Assembly (NCBI RefSeq): GCF_017313085.1
Contig: NZ_JAFLNF010000008.1
Location: 202,741-266,740, forward strand
From: Roseibium limicola
Lineage (GTDB): Bacteria; Pseudomonadota; Alphaproteobacteria; Rhizobiales; Stappiaceae
DNA: 64,000 nucleotides
Reading direction: 5' to 3'
The notes under the pieces are model-generated. The model was given only the letters and a program-made list of their open reading frames with translations. It was not told where the DNA came from and ran no database searches. A program made the translations under genes and the position numbers. Shown in pieces: positions 1 to 6,944 of this stretch (the stretch's first letter is position 1; each line of letters begins with the position of its first letter).

Positions 1-891
1 TTCAAGGAGCCTTTGAAGGCCGAGCTTTCCTGCGGCACCATCTACAATGCCCCCCCACCGACCCAGGGCCTGGCCTCTCTGATCATTCTGGGACTTTACG
101 ATCGTCTGGGTTTGAAGCCGGGAGAAGGCTTCGATCTGGTCCACGGCGCGGTGGAAGCAACCAAACGGGCGTTCCTTGTGCGCGATCGCATTGTCACGGA
201 CCCGAATCGTCTGCCGGAAAGCCCGCGTGATTTCCTGACGTCCGAGTGGCTCGACAAGGAAGCCGGTGAAATCAGCATGAAGCGGGCTGCCGCCTGGCCA
301 CAGGTACAAAAGCCCGGTGACACGATCTGGATGGGCGCTGTCGATGCCAAGGGTGTCGCGGTCTCCTTCATCCAGTCGACCTACTGGGAATTCGGCTCCG
401 GCTGTGTGCTGCCGAAAACCGGCATCATCTGGCAGAATCGGGGCGCCAGTTTCTCCCTGCATCCGGATGCGCTGAACGTTCTGGAGCCGGGCCGCCAACC
501 GTTCCACACGCTGAATCCGGCGATGGCGCGTCTGAAGGACGGCCGCACCATCACCTATGGCACCATGGGCGGCGAGGGCCAGCCTCAGACGCAGGCAGCG
601 ATCTTCATTCGCCATGTGCTCAACAAGATGCCGGTCGGAGAGGCTATCGATGCGCCGCGCTGGCTGCTGGGCCGCACCTGGGGCGAAGACACCACCGCGC
701 TACGGCTGGAAGGCCGGTTCGATCCGGATCTGGTCAGAGCTCTGGAACGGTCCGGTCATGAGGCGATCCAGATTTCCGATGACTATTCCGACATGATGGG
801 CCATGCGGGCATGATTTCCCGCAACGCCCGGGGTGGGCTGGAAGGCGCGCATGATCCGCGTGCCGACGGTGGAGCGGCGGTCGCGCGATAG
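1..891 (+). CDS. Gamma-glutamyltransferase family protein, 3' part (5' end outside window)
   Basis: The frame is open from base 1, so the gene begins upstream; about 296 C-terminal residues are visible. The family comprises Ntn hydrolases that cleave or transfer gamma-glutamyl groups and are self-processed at a Thr that becomes the nucleophile of the small subunit. Here GDTIWMGAVDAKG, followed by VSFIQSTYW, matches the processing site of the YwrD-like branch, and TMGGEGQPQTQ matches the glycine loop of the small subunit. The visible part therefore covers the end of the large subunit and the whole small subunit. The stop lies 65 bp before a LysR gene on the same strand. The specific substrate cannot be told from sequence; gamma-glutamyl hydrolysis or another amidase role is possible. 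Confidence 0.85.
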   Translation, partial: FKEPLKAELSCGTIYNAPPPTQGLASLIILGLYDRLGLKPGEGFDLVHGAVEATKRAFLVRDRIVTDPNRLPESPRDFLTSEWLDKEAGEISMKRAAAWPQVQKPGDTIWMGAVDAKGVAVSFIQSTYWEFGSGCVLPKTGIIWQNRGASFSLHPDALNVLEPGRQPFHTLNPAMARLKDGRTITYGTMGGEGQPQTQAAIFIRHVLNKMPVGEAIDAPRWLLGRTWGEDTTALRLEGRFDPDLVRALERSGHEAIQISDDYSDMMGHAGMISRNARGGLEGAHDPRADGGAAVAR

Positions 892-956
892 CACGCTTGC
901 CTCTTGCCGGCTTTCGCGGTTTGCTGACGCTGAAATAGAATTGATTTGGAGAGCCC

Positions 957-1871
957 ATGGACGCGTTGACGCGGATGCGATGTTTCATCCAGGTGGTGGA
1001 CAGCCAGGGCTTTTCCGCGGCTGCGCGGGATATGGGACGCTCCAAGGCGCTGGTGTCGAAATACATCGGCGAGCTGGAAGATGAGCTTGGCGTGCGTCTG
1101 CTCAACCGGACCACGCGGCAAGTGTCGCTGACCGAAGTCGGCGAGGCCTATTACCGCGAGGCCAGCGAGATCCTGCAGCGGATCGACGATCTGCAGGACA
1201 GCATCCAGTCATCGCATCAGGCGGTGAAGGGCCGATTGAAGGTCTCGGCACCCCGCTCGATGGGCGATGGTCTGCTCAACCGGGCGATGATGGAATTTCT
1301 GGTGGCTTATCCGGACGTGGTTCTGGATCTGCGCCTGGAGGACCGTTTCGTCGATCTGGTCGAGGAAGGCTTCGACGTGGCGATCCGCGTGACCGACATG
1401 GAAGATTCCAGTCTGATTGCCCGCAAGATCGCGCCGTTTCAAACAGTTGTCTGCGCCACACCTGAAGTGATCGAGAAATACGGCATTCCCCGCGTGCCGG
1501 CGGATCTGTCGGGACGGCCGTGCATCATCGATACGAACTATCGCTTCAAGCAGAACTGGAACTTCGTTGAGGACAACGCACGGGTCAGCGTGACGGTTCG
1601 TGGCCCGGTGGAAGTCAACAGCGCTTCTGCCGGACGGGATGCAGCGTTCTGCCATCTGGGTTTCCTGCGCACGCCGCAAGTGTTTGTCTTCGGCGATATT
1701 CAGGCAGGTCGGTTGATCCCGGTTCTGGATGAATTTGAGCCGGACAACAGCGGCATCTATGCGGTCTATCCGCATCGGCGGCACCTGACCGGCAAGGTGC
1801 GCGCCTTCGTGGATTATCTCGCCACATGGTTCGCCGATAAAAAGCGGTCCGGGGAAAACTGCCCGCTCTAG
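957..1871 (+). CDS. LysR family transcriptional regulator
   Basis: 304 residues, normal LysR length. The N-terminal winged helix-turn-helix (about residues 1-60) contains MDALTRMRCFIQVVDSQGFS and the recognition region RDMGRSKALVSKYIGELE. The remainder is the periplasmic-binding-protein-like effector domain (about 90-295). The ATG at 957 begins the conserved HTH directly. It belongs to the branch with short first helices that often controls neighbouring oxidoreductase or transporter genes, but its target is not evident here. Its TAG stop (1869-1871) lies inside the left CTAG flank of the MITE-like element, so the coding sequence is intact. Confidence 0.92.
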   Translation: MDALTRMRCFIQVVDSQGFSAAARDMGRSKALVSKYIGELEDELGVRLLNRTTRQVSLTEVGEAYYREASEILQRIDDLQDSIQSSHQAVKGRLKVSAPRSMGDGLLNRAMMEFLVAYPDVVLDLRLEDRFVDLVEEGFDVAIRVTDMEDSSLIARKIAPFQTVVCATPEVIEKYGIPRVPADLSGRPCIIDTNYRFKQNWNFVEDNARVSVTVRGPVEVNSASAGRDAAFCHLGFLRTPQVFVFGDIQAGRLIPVLDEFEPDNSGIYAVYPHRRHLTGKVRAFVDYLATWFADKKRSGENCPL

Positions 1872-2137
1872 GGTGTAGACTCATAAATTTGACTGGAATG
1901 GCGCTTCAAATGGCACCGAGCTGCAAGGAAAAGGGCGATAAGCGGGCTTTCTGCCCCGTTGAGCCGTTTGACGCGGCAGATCAAGGCCATTTGAGCGTCC
2001 GGAACGGATTTGGAGAATTGAACCGGCAACTGCGTTGCAAGCCCTTGAAAGCCTTAAGGCTACCCGCGGCCTTGCGCCTCGTATCCGGCTTAATTCTCTC
2101 AAACCATTCCAGTAAAATTTATGGGTCCACACCCTAG
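1868..2137. mobile_element. MITE-like element with about 33-bp terminal inverted repeats
   Basis: The ends are imperfect inverted repeats of about 33 bp: the left end begins CTAGGGTGTAGACTCATAAA and the reverse complement of the right end begins CTAGGGTGTGGACCCATAAA; both continue to ACTGGAATGG with only a few differences. Both ends lie at CTAG, the kind of 4-bp target (YTAR) used by IS5-group elements. About 200 bp of interior carries no transposase and no convincing ORF, so this is a non-autonomous derivative. It sits between two convergent genes whose TAG stop codons both lie in the flanking CTAG copies. The family assignment is inferred from target and TIR form only. Confidence 0.8.
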
Positions 2138-3198
2138 GGTTTCGCCAGTCTCTCTTCAGCCATGCGATCTGCCACCACTTCCGGTGTCAGATTTTCTGCG
2201 GCCGCGCGCTCGAAAATGCGGGTCAGCGTCGCCCCAATCGCCTGCGTTTGCTCCACCACCAGAGCATCGCTTTCGCCCGGACGGCTGAGAGCGATGGAAA
2301 TCACCCCACCAGCATTGATGGCGTAGTCGGGCGCGTAGAGAATGCCGCGCGCCTTAAGGGCCAGCCCATCCTCGGCGGTCATCAGCTGGTTGTTGGCCGC
2401 ACCAGCGACGATCCCGGCTTTCAGTGCCGGAATGGTCTCGCTGTTCAGCCCACCGCCAAGCGCGCAAGGCGCGAAGATATCCGCCTGCACCTGATGTGCC
2501 TGCGCAGCAGGAACCGCTGTCGCGCCAAAGACTTCGATGGCCTTTTCAACTGATGGAGCGTGAATATCGGAGACAATCAGTTTCGCGCCGGCAGCCTGAA
2601 GGCGACCGCACAGATCAAACCCGACATGACCCAGTCCCTGAACACTGACACTCAGACCGTCAAGATCCGCAGAGCCCAAGGCGTGCCGCGCTGCCGCCTG
2701 AATGCCGACAAAGACCCCGAGCGCCGTATAGGGCGAGGGATCGCCAAGGCCGGTGTCTCTGGTGCCGCGCACATGGGCGGTTCTCTCGGCCACCGCTTCC
2801 ATGTCAGAGGGGGAAACACCGACATCCTCTGCGGTGATGTAGCTGCCGGACAGGCGCTCCACATAGCTGCCGAAGGCGCGCATCATGTCGCTGGTCTTGT
2901 CCTTGCGCGGATCCGCCAGAATGACCGCCTTGCCGCCCCCCAGATCCAGACCAGCCAGCGCGTTCTTGTAGGTCATGCCACGCGACAAGCGCAATGCGTC
3001 CGTCAGGGCTTCGGCCCCTGAGGCATAGGGCCAGACGCGACAGCCACCGAGGGAAGGGCCGAGCGTCGTGTCGTGAATGGCGATGATCGCCTTCAGGCCG
3101 GTGGCCGGATCAGAGACGAAGCAGACGCTTTCGTGATTGCGAAATTCCGGGTGATCGAACACACCGGTCGGCACGGCGTGAGAAGAAAGGGCATTCAT
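2134..3198 (-). CDS. Leu/Glu/Phe/Val dehydrogenase family protein (leucine-dehydrogenase-like)
   Basis: NAD-dependent oxidative deamination of a branched-chain or related amino acid to the 2-oxo acid. The catalytic block MTYKNALAGLDLGGGKAV contains both family lysines (about residues 78 and 90), and VQGLGHVGFDLCG is the Rossmann dinucleotide loop. The product is about 354 residues, usual for leucine dehydrogenase and shorter than glutamate dehydrogenase. I prefer the ATG at 3198 (MNALSSH), with GGAG upstream, over an in-frame ATG at 3225 that would have a poorly spaced purine tract. The stop is formed within the right CTAG of the MITE-like element. It is divergent from the metal transporter gene. 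Phenylalanine or valine dehydrogenase remain possible. Confidence 0.85.
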   Translation of the reverse strand: MNALSSHAVPTGVFDHPEFRNHESVCFVSDPATGLKAIIAIHDTTLGPSLGGCRVWPYASGAEALTDALRLSRGMTYKNALAGLDLGGGKAVILADPRKDKTSDMMRAFGSYVERLSGSYITAEDVGVSPSDMEAVAERTAHVRGTRDTGLGDPSPYTALGVFVGIQAAARHALGSADLDGLSVSVQGLGHVGFDLCGRLQAAGAKLIVSDIHAPSVEKAIEVFGATAVPAAQAHQVQADIFAPCALGGGLNSETIPALKAGIVAGAANNQLMTAEDGLALKARGILYAPDYAINAGGVISIALSRPGESDALVVEQTQAIGATLTRIFERAAAENLTPEVVADRMAEERLAKP

Positions 3199-3393
3199 CT
3201 GGAAGGCTCCGGATGGAGAAAACATGCCCCCCAGAGTGCCCGAGCCACAAGAAAAATGGATCCTATTGCAGCCTGGAGATCGCGCACCACCGCAGCAATG
3301 TTCCCCGAGGATCGGTTTTTGCGGGAAAATCTGCTAATTCCAGAATTCAGTCCCGGCCTGTCTTGATCTTGCCGTCTTCTCCACGTTGGACTG

Positions 3394-3410
3394 ATGTTCT
3401 CTTATAACGG
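3394..3410. promoter_or_regulatory. Candidate Zur-type operator
   Basis: ATGTTCTC T TATAACGG is an imperfect palindrome matching 12 of 16 positions of the ATGTTATA-N-TATAACAT form reported for alphaproteobacterial Zur boxes. It lies 21 bp upstream of the preferred ATG (3432) of the DUF1007-NicO transporter gene. The assignment is by eye; an A/T-rich -10 element could produce part of the match. Confidence 0.4.
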
Positions 3411-3431
3411 TCGCCAAGGGTGTTCCCGGCA

Positions 3432-5372
3432 ATGCATTTTCCCCGACTATCCGCTTTGCCTCAAGCACACCGCCTCGGCAGTCTGCTCCTCTCCTGCCTC
3501 ATGCTTCTGCTCGGGTTTGCCGAGAGCGCGCAAGCACACCCGCACGTCTTTGTCGAAGCGCGCAGCACGCTGTTGATGAACGATCAGGGCCTGGCCACCG
3601 GCGTGCGACATGTCTTCCGCTTCGACGATGCCTACACGGCCTTTGCCATTCAAGGGTTCGACAAGGACGGCGATGGGGCCTACAGCCGCGAAGAGCTGGC
3701 GGAACTGGCGCAGGTCAACATCGAGAGCATGGGCGATTTCGGCTATTTCACCTTTGGCGACAACGGCCGGGTAGAGCTGGATTTCAAACCCAGGGACGGC
3801 GCCTACTGGCTGGAACTGGTCGATGTTCCGATGGCAGACTATTGGGCGCTTTCGCCGGAAGACCTGAAGGCCATGCGCGAGGACGCCGAGAAATACGGCT
3901 CGCCGCTGGTGGAAAGCGTCAAGCTGTTGGAGCTTCACTTCGAATTGGCGCTCGCCTCGCCGAGTGATCTGACCAAGGCGCTGACGCTGGACGTCTACGA
4001 CCCGACCTATTACGTCGATTTCCGCTTTTCCCATGAGCCGGGCGCCCTGGGCGTGGAAAACGGCCCCGGCTCCTGCACGGTCGAGCGCCATGATCCGCCA
4101 TCCCTCGATATGGCGACCCAGATGGCGCTGGCGCAGGTCGGCCCGGATCAGCGCAACCTGCCGCCAGAGCTGCAATCCGCTGCGGCCTCCCAGGTCAACC
4201 AGATGATCGTCACCTGCCCGGATGCGGTTGCAGGTCCGGTAACGGCCTCCAACGGTCTGCTGCAGGTGGAAGGCTCCGAGGCCGGTCCCGTTACGACGCC
4301 GGACGCTGCCGATACGAACGACATCGAAGCCAATGCCGCAGAAGTTGCTGCGGCCAAGGACGCGGTGCGGGCTATGGCCGAAGGCTCGGCGAACCCGCAG
4401 CTCAAACCAGGCGATGCGGTGGCTCCCGTGGCTACTGCAGCTTCCCCCAATCTTGCCGACAAGATTTTTGGCGGCATTGCAGCCGTGCAGGCGCAATTCT
4501 ATCAGAAGCTCATTTCAGCCCTGCGCGGCTTCCGAAATGGCCCTCACGCGGCGTGGATCCTGGTCAGCATTTCGTTTCTGTACGGGATCTTTCATGCAGC
4601 GGGGCCTGGCCACGGCAAGGCAATCATCTCGACCTATGTCATTGCCAATAATGAAACCCTGAAGAAGGGCATTCTACTGTCCTTCCTTTCTGCCTTTGCC
4701 CAGGCGGTGACGGCGATCATTCTGGTCGGTGGCCTTGCTGCGGTGTTCAACCTGACCAGCCTGGCGATCCAGGACACGGCGACCTGGCTTGAGATCGGTT
4801 CCTACACGCTGGTGACAGCATTGGGCGCGTATCTCCTGTGGACCAAGGGACTTTCACGGCTGTTTGGAAAATCGGGCGGTCACCACCATCATGGGCACTC
4901 GCACGAGCATTCCCAACATCACGCTCACAGTCATGGCGATGATCATGCGCATTCGCATCATGACCATGACCATCACGGCGAAGCCGAGGTGTGTTCCAGC
5001 TGTGGCCATGCCCATGCGCCGACCCCGGCCATGGTCCAGGGAAAGATGTCGCTCAGCCGGATGGTGTCGATTGTTCTCGCGGTCGGCCTGAGGCCGTGTT
5101 CCGGCGCCTTGATCGTGCTGGTGTTCGCCTTCGGTCAGAACATGGTGCTGGCGGGCATCGGATCAAGCTTTGCCATGGCGGTGGGCACCGGTCTGACCGT
5201 TTCGGCACTCGCCAGTCTGGCCGTCTTTGCCCGCGAGGGCGCACTGAAAATCTTCGGATCCGGGTCGAGCGCTGCGGGTCGTGTTCTGTGGGGGATGGAA
5301 ATCTTCGGGGCTCTGACAATCTTCCTCATCGGCGCCACCCTCCTCACCGCCACCCTCGGCTGGGGCATGTAG
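3432..5372 (+). CDS. Fused DUF1007-NicO metal transporter (ZevAB-like zinc or nickel/cobalt transporter)
   Basis: About 646 residues. An N-terminal signal peptide ends near AESAQA, so the mature protein begins HPHVFVEA, the typical His-led start of DUF1007 proteins. The DUF1007 domain spans about residues 35-230, followed by an Ala/Pro-rich linker. The NicO/RcnA-like membrane domain starts near residue 365, with FHAAGPGHGKAIIST and VGLRPCSGALIVL as its two metal-path motifs. A cytoplasmic loop at about residues 480-530 is extremely His-rich and includes CSSCGHAHA. In Haemophilus ZevA (DUF1007) and ZevB (NicO) are separate partners in zinc uptake; here they are one polypeptide. ATG at 3432 with AAGGG upstream is chosen over GTG at 3420. 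The upstream Zur-like site favours zinc, but nickel or cobalt transport cannot be excluded. Confidence 0.85.
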   Translation: MHFPRLSALPQAHRLGSLLLSCLMLLLGFAESAQAHPHVFVEARSTLLMNDQGLATGVRHVFRFDDAYTAFAIQGFDKDGDGAYSREELAELAQVNIESMGDFGYFTFGDNGRVELDFKPRDGAYWLELVDVPMADYWALSPEDLKAMREDAEKYGSPLVESVKLLELHFELALASPSDLTKALTLDVYDPTYYVDFRFSHEPGALGVENGPGSCTVERHDPPSLDMATQMALAQVGPDQRNLPPELQSAAASQVNQMIVTCPDAVAGPVTASNGLLQVEGSEAGPVTTPDAADTNDIEANAAEVAAAKDAVRAMAEGSANPQLKPGDAVAPVATAASPNLADKIFGGIAAVQAQFYQKLISALRGFRNGPHAAWILVSISFLYGIFHAAGPGHGKAIISTYVIANNETLKKGILLSFLSAFAQAVTAIILVGGLAAVFNLTSLAIQDTATWLEIGSYTLVTALGAYLLWTKGLSRLFGKSGGHHHHGHSHEHSQHHAHSHGDDHAHSHHDHDHHGEAEVCSSCGHAHAPTPAMVQGKMSLSRMVSIVLAVGLRPCSGALIVLVFAFGQNMVLAGIGSSFAMAVGTGLTVSALASLAVFAREGALKIFGSGSSAAGRVLWGMEIFGALTIFLIGATLLTATLGWGM

Positions 5373-5433
5373 CCTTTCCTCGCACCCCTGCACTGCGTAT
5401 GTATTTGCTGTTTCGCGGAGTGAGGTCTTTCCC

Positions 5434-5519
5434 CGCGCTGTCCCGGCCTCGAGCCGGGACCTTCTCGCTAGAGATAGCGCCTTCGGATGAGGTCCCGGGT
5501 CGGGGTCCGGGACAGCGCG
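5434..5519. repeat. Large palindromic extragenic repeat
   Basis: The arms 5434-5462 and 5490-5519 are inverted copies (CGCGCTGTCCCGG...CCGGGACCT), about 29 bp with few mismatches, around a 27-bp centre. It is the largest of three GTCCCGG-type palindromes in the 400-bp space between two convergent genes. In RNA it would form a strong hairpin and could act as a bidirectional 3' end. Confidence 0.75.
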
Positions 5520-5550
5520 GGGGTAGAGGACTGATGCCCCGGCTCACCGG

Positions 5551-5580
5551 TCCCGCATCTGCGCTTTGCTGCGTGCGGGA
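5551..5580. repeat. Short palindromic extragenic repeat
   Basis: TCCCGCA and TGCGGGA arms surround a GC-rich centre; TCCCG/CGGGA cores are shared with the neighbouring repeats at 5434-5519 and 5663-5692. The remainder of 5373-5772 outside the three repeats shows no gene. Confidence 0.6.
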
Positions 5581-5662
5581 TGACAAAACTGAGGGTGTCG
5601 GCGCGCCGAAAAGCTGCAGGAGGCGTGTCAGCAACCACACAACTCCACTCCCACCATCGTCA

Positions 5663-5692
5663 TCCCGGCCAAGCGCAAGCGCAGAGCCGGGA
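5663..5692. repeat. Short palindromic extragenic repeat (ATCCCGGCC type)
   Basis: TCCCGGC and GCCGGGA arms surround the centre CAAGCGCAAGCGCAGA. Interspersed intergenic repeats of this form (GTCATCCCGGCC...) are seen widely in GC-rich alphaproteobacterial genomes. Confidence 0.65.
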
Positions 5693-5772
5693 CCGGCGAG
5701 CCGAGGGCGTCGCGGTTTGGGGAATGCGAAAGCGCCGAATGGCACCCTCACACCCTCAAGAAAACAAAAAGA

Positions 5773-6729
5773 TCAGCCTTTGCACTCGGCGACAGGGGTG
5801 ACGGGTTTGCCGGTTTCAAACCAGCTGACCAGGTTGTCGACCACCAGCTGCCCCATGGCGTCGCGGGTATGAACAGAGGCGGAGCCAACGTGGGGGAGCG
5901 CGACAACATTTTCCAGCGCGCGCAGTTTGGCCGGCACATGCGGCTCCTGCTCGAAGACATCCAGACCGGCAGAGAGGATCGTGCCGTTTTCCAAAGCCTC
6001 GATCAGCGCGGCCTCATCGACCAGCGTGCCACGACCGACATTGATCAGCACCCCGTCACGGCCCAGAGCTTCCAGCACCGGCTTGTCGACCATATGCCGG
6101 GTTTCTGCGCCACCGGGCACAACCAGCATCAAGGTGTCACAAGCAGCCGCCAGCTCCAGCACACTCGGAAAATAGGGATAAGCCACCCCGGCCTGCTTTG
6201 AGCGACCATGATAGGCAATCTTCAGACCGAAAGCTTCGGCGCGTTCGGCAATCGCCTTGCCGATCCGGCCCAGACCGACAATGCCCAGGGTGCGCCCGCG
6301 CAAGGTGCCGGCAGTCAGCGGAAAAGCCCCCTCACCTTCCCACTTTCCGGCGCGCAGATGCCGTTCCGCAGCGCCGAACTCGCGCACGGTCATGATCAGC
6401 AGGCCGAGCGCCGTGTCGGCGACTTCCTCGGTCAGGACATCCGGCGTGTTGGTCACCATCACGCCCCGCGCGGCGCAGGCCGATGCGTCGATGTTGTCAT
6501 AGCCGACGCCGAAGTTGGCAATGATTTCCAGCTTCGGAAAGCGGTCGAGCAAGGCGGCATCGACTTTCTGACCGATACAGGCGAGCCCACGCACATCAGC
6601 AGCGACCTCAGCAATGGCCGCATCCGGGTCATCCTGGAGATGACTTTCGACCAGAGAGACCTTTTCGGTCAGCTGGCGGGCGACGAGAGGGCGCATCGGA
6701 CGGGACATCAGAACAACAGGTAACGACAT
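5773..6729 (-). CDS. D-isomer-specific 2-hydroxyacid dehydrogenase (glyoxylate/hydroxypyruvate-reductase-like)
   Basis: About 318 residues, typical for the family. NAD(P)-dependent interconversion of a 2-oxo acid and a D-2-hydroxy acid. Seen: NFGVGYDNID in the substrate lobe, the Rossmann loop GLGRIGKA (about residues 152-159), the Arg of NVGRGTLVDE (about 233), the FEQEP acidic motif, and the catalytic His of LPHVGSAS (about 280). The start at 6729 (MSLPVV) follows a TGGA tract; an in-frame upstream extension to 6822 is unlike the family and was rejected. It is divergent from the diguanylate cyclase gene with an AT-rich spacer. Glyoxylate, hydroxypyruvate or gluconate-type oxo acids are all plausible substrates. 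Confidence 0.88.
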   Translation of the reverse strand: MSLPVVLMSRPMRPLVARQLTEKVSLVESHLQDDPDAAIAEVAADVRGLACIGQKVDAALLDRFPKLEIIANFGVGYDNIDASACAARGVMVTNTPDVLTEEVADTALGLLIMTVREFGAAERHLRAGKWEGEGAFPLTAGTLRGRTLGIVGLGRIGKAIAERAEAFGLKIAYHGRSKQAGVAYPYFPSVLELAAACDTLMLVVPGGAETRHMVDKPVLEALGRDGVLINVGRGTLVDEAALIEALENGTILSAGLDVFEQEPHVPAKLRALENVVALPHVGSASVHTRDAMGQLVVDNLVSWFETGKPVTPVAECKG

Positions 6730-6829
6730 TTGGCATTCCACGAGGCTGGTTGAAAGACGCCAGCATAAGCACTTTCCCGCAGACTGTCTGCCCCACACAG
6801 AAGACAGAGACACACCTGGCATCGCGCTC

Positions 6830-6857
6830 TTGCAACAAATAACAATGAAAATAATAC
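6830..6857 (+). promoter_or_regulatory. Possible sigma70-type promoter in AT-rich divergent spacer
   Basis: TTGCAA (6830-6835) and TAATAC (6852-6857) are separated by 16 bp in the conspicuously AT-rich 6730-6944 spacer, pointing toward the GGDEF gene at 6945. The base composition contrasts sharply with the GC-rich surroundings. Predicted by eye only. Confidence 0.3.
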
Positions 6858-6944
6858 TAGTATAAATTCCTTCAATTATTTCAAGTTTTTTAATTTTATC
6901 TATTCATTGTTACCAAAGATAGGTGACTTCAAAGCGAGTTCGTG

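Noticed and set aside
1872..2133. Small open frames (82-83 codons) inside the MITE-like element
   Set aside because: They run on both strands between the terminal repeats, lack ribosome sites and show no transposase motif.
3447..4496. Long open frame of 349 codons antisense to the DUF1007-NicO gene
   Set aside because: It lies wholly opposite a gene with signal peptide and conserved domains; the antisense product resembles no family and reflects GC-rich codon bias.
5434..5692. Possible CRISPR-like array
   Set aside because: The repeats are palindromic, of unequal length and irregularly spaced, with no constant spacers and no cas genes.
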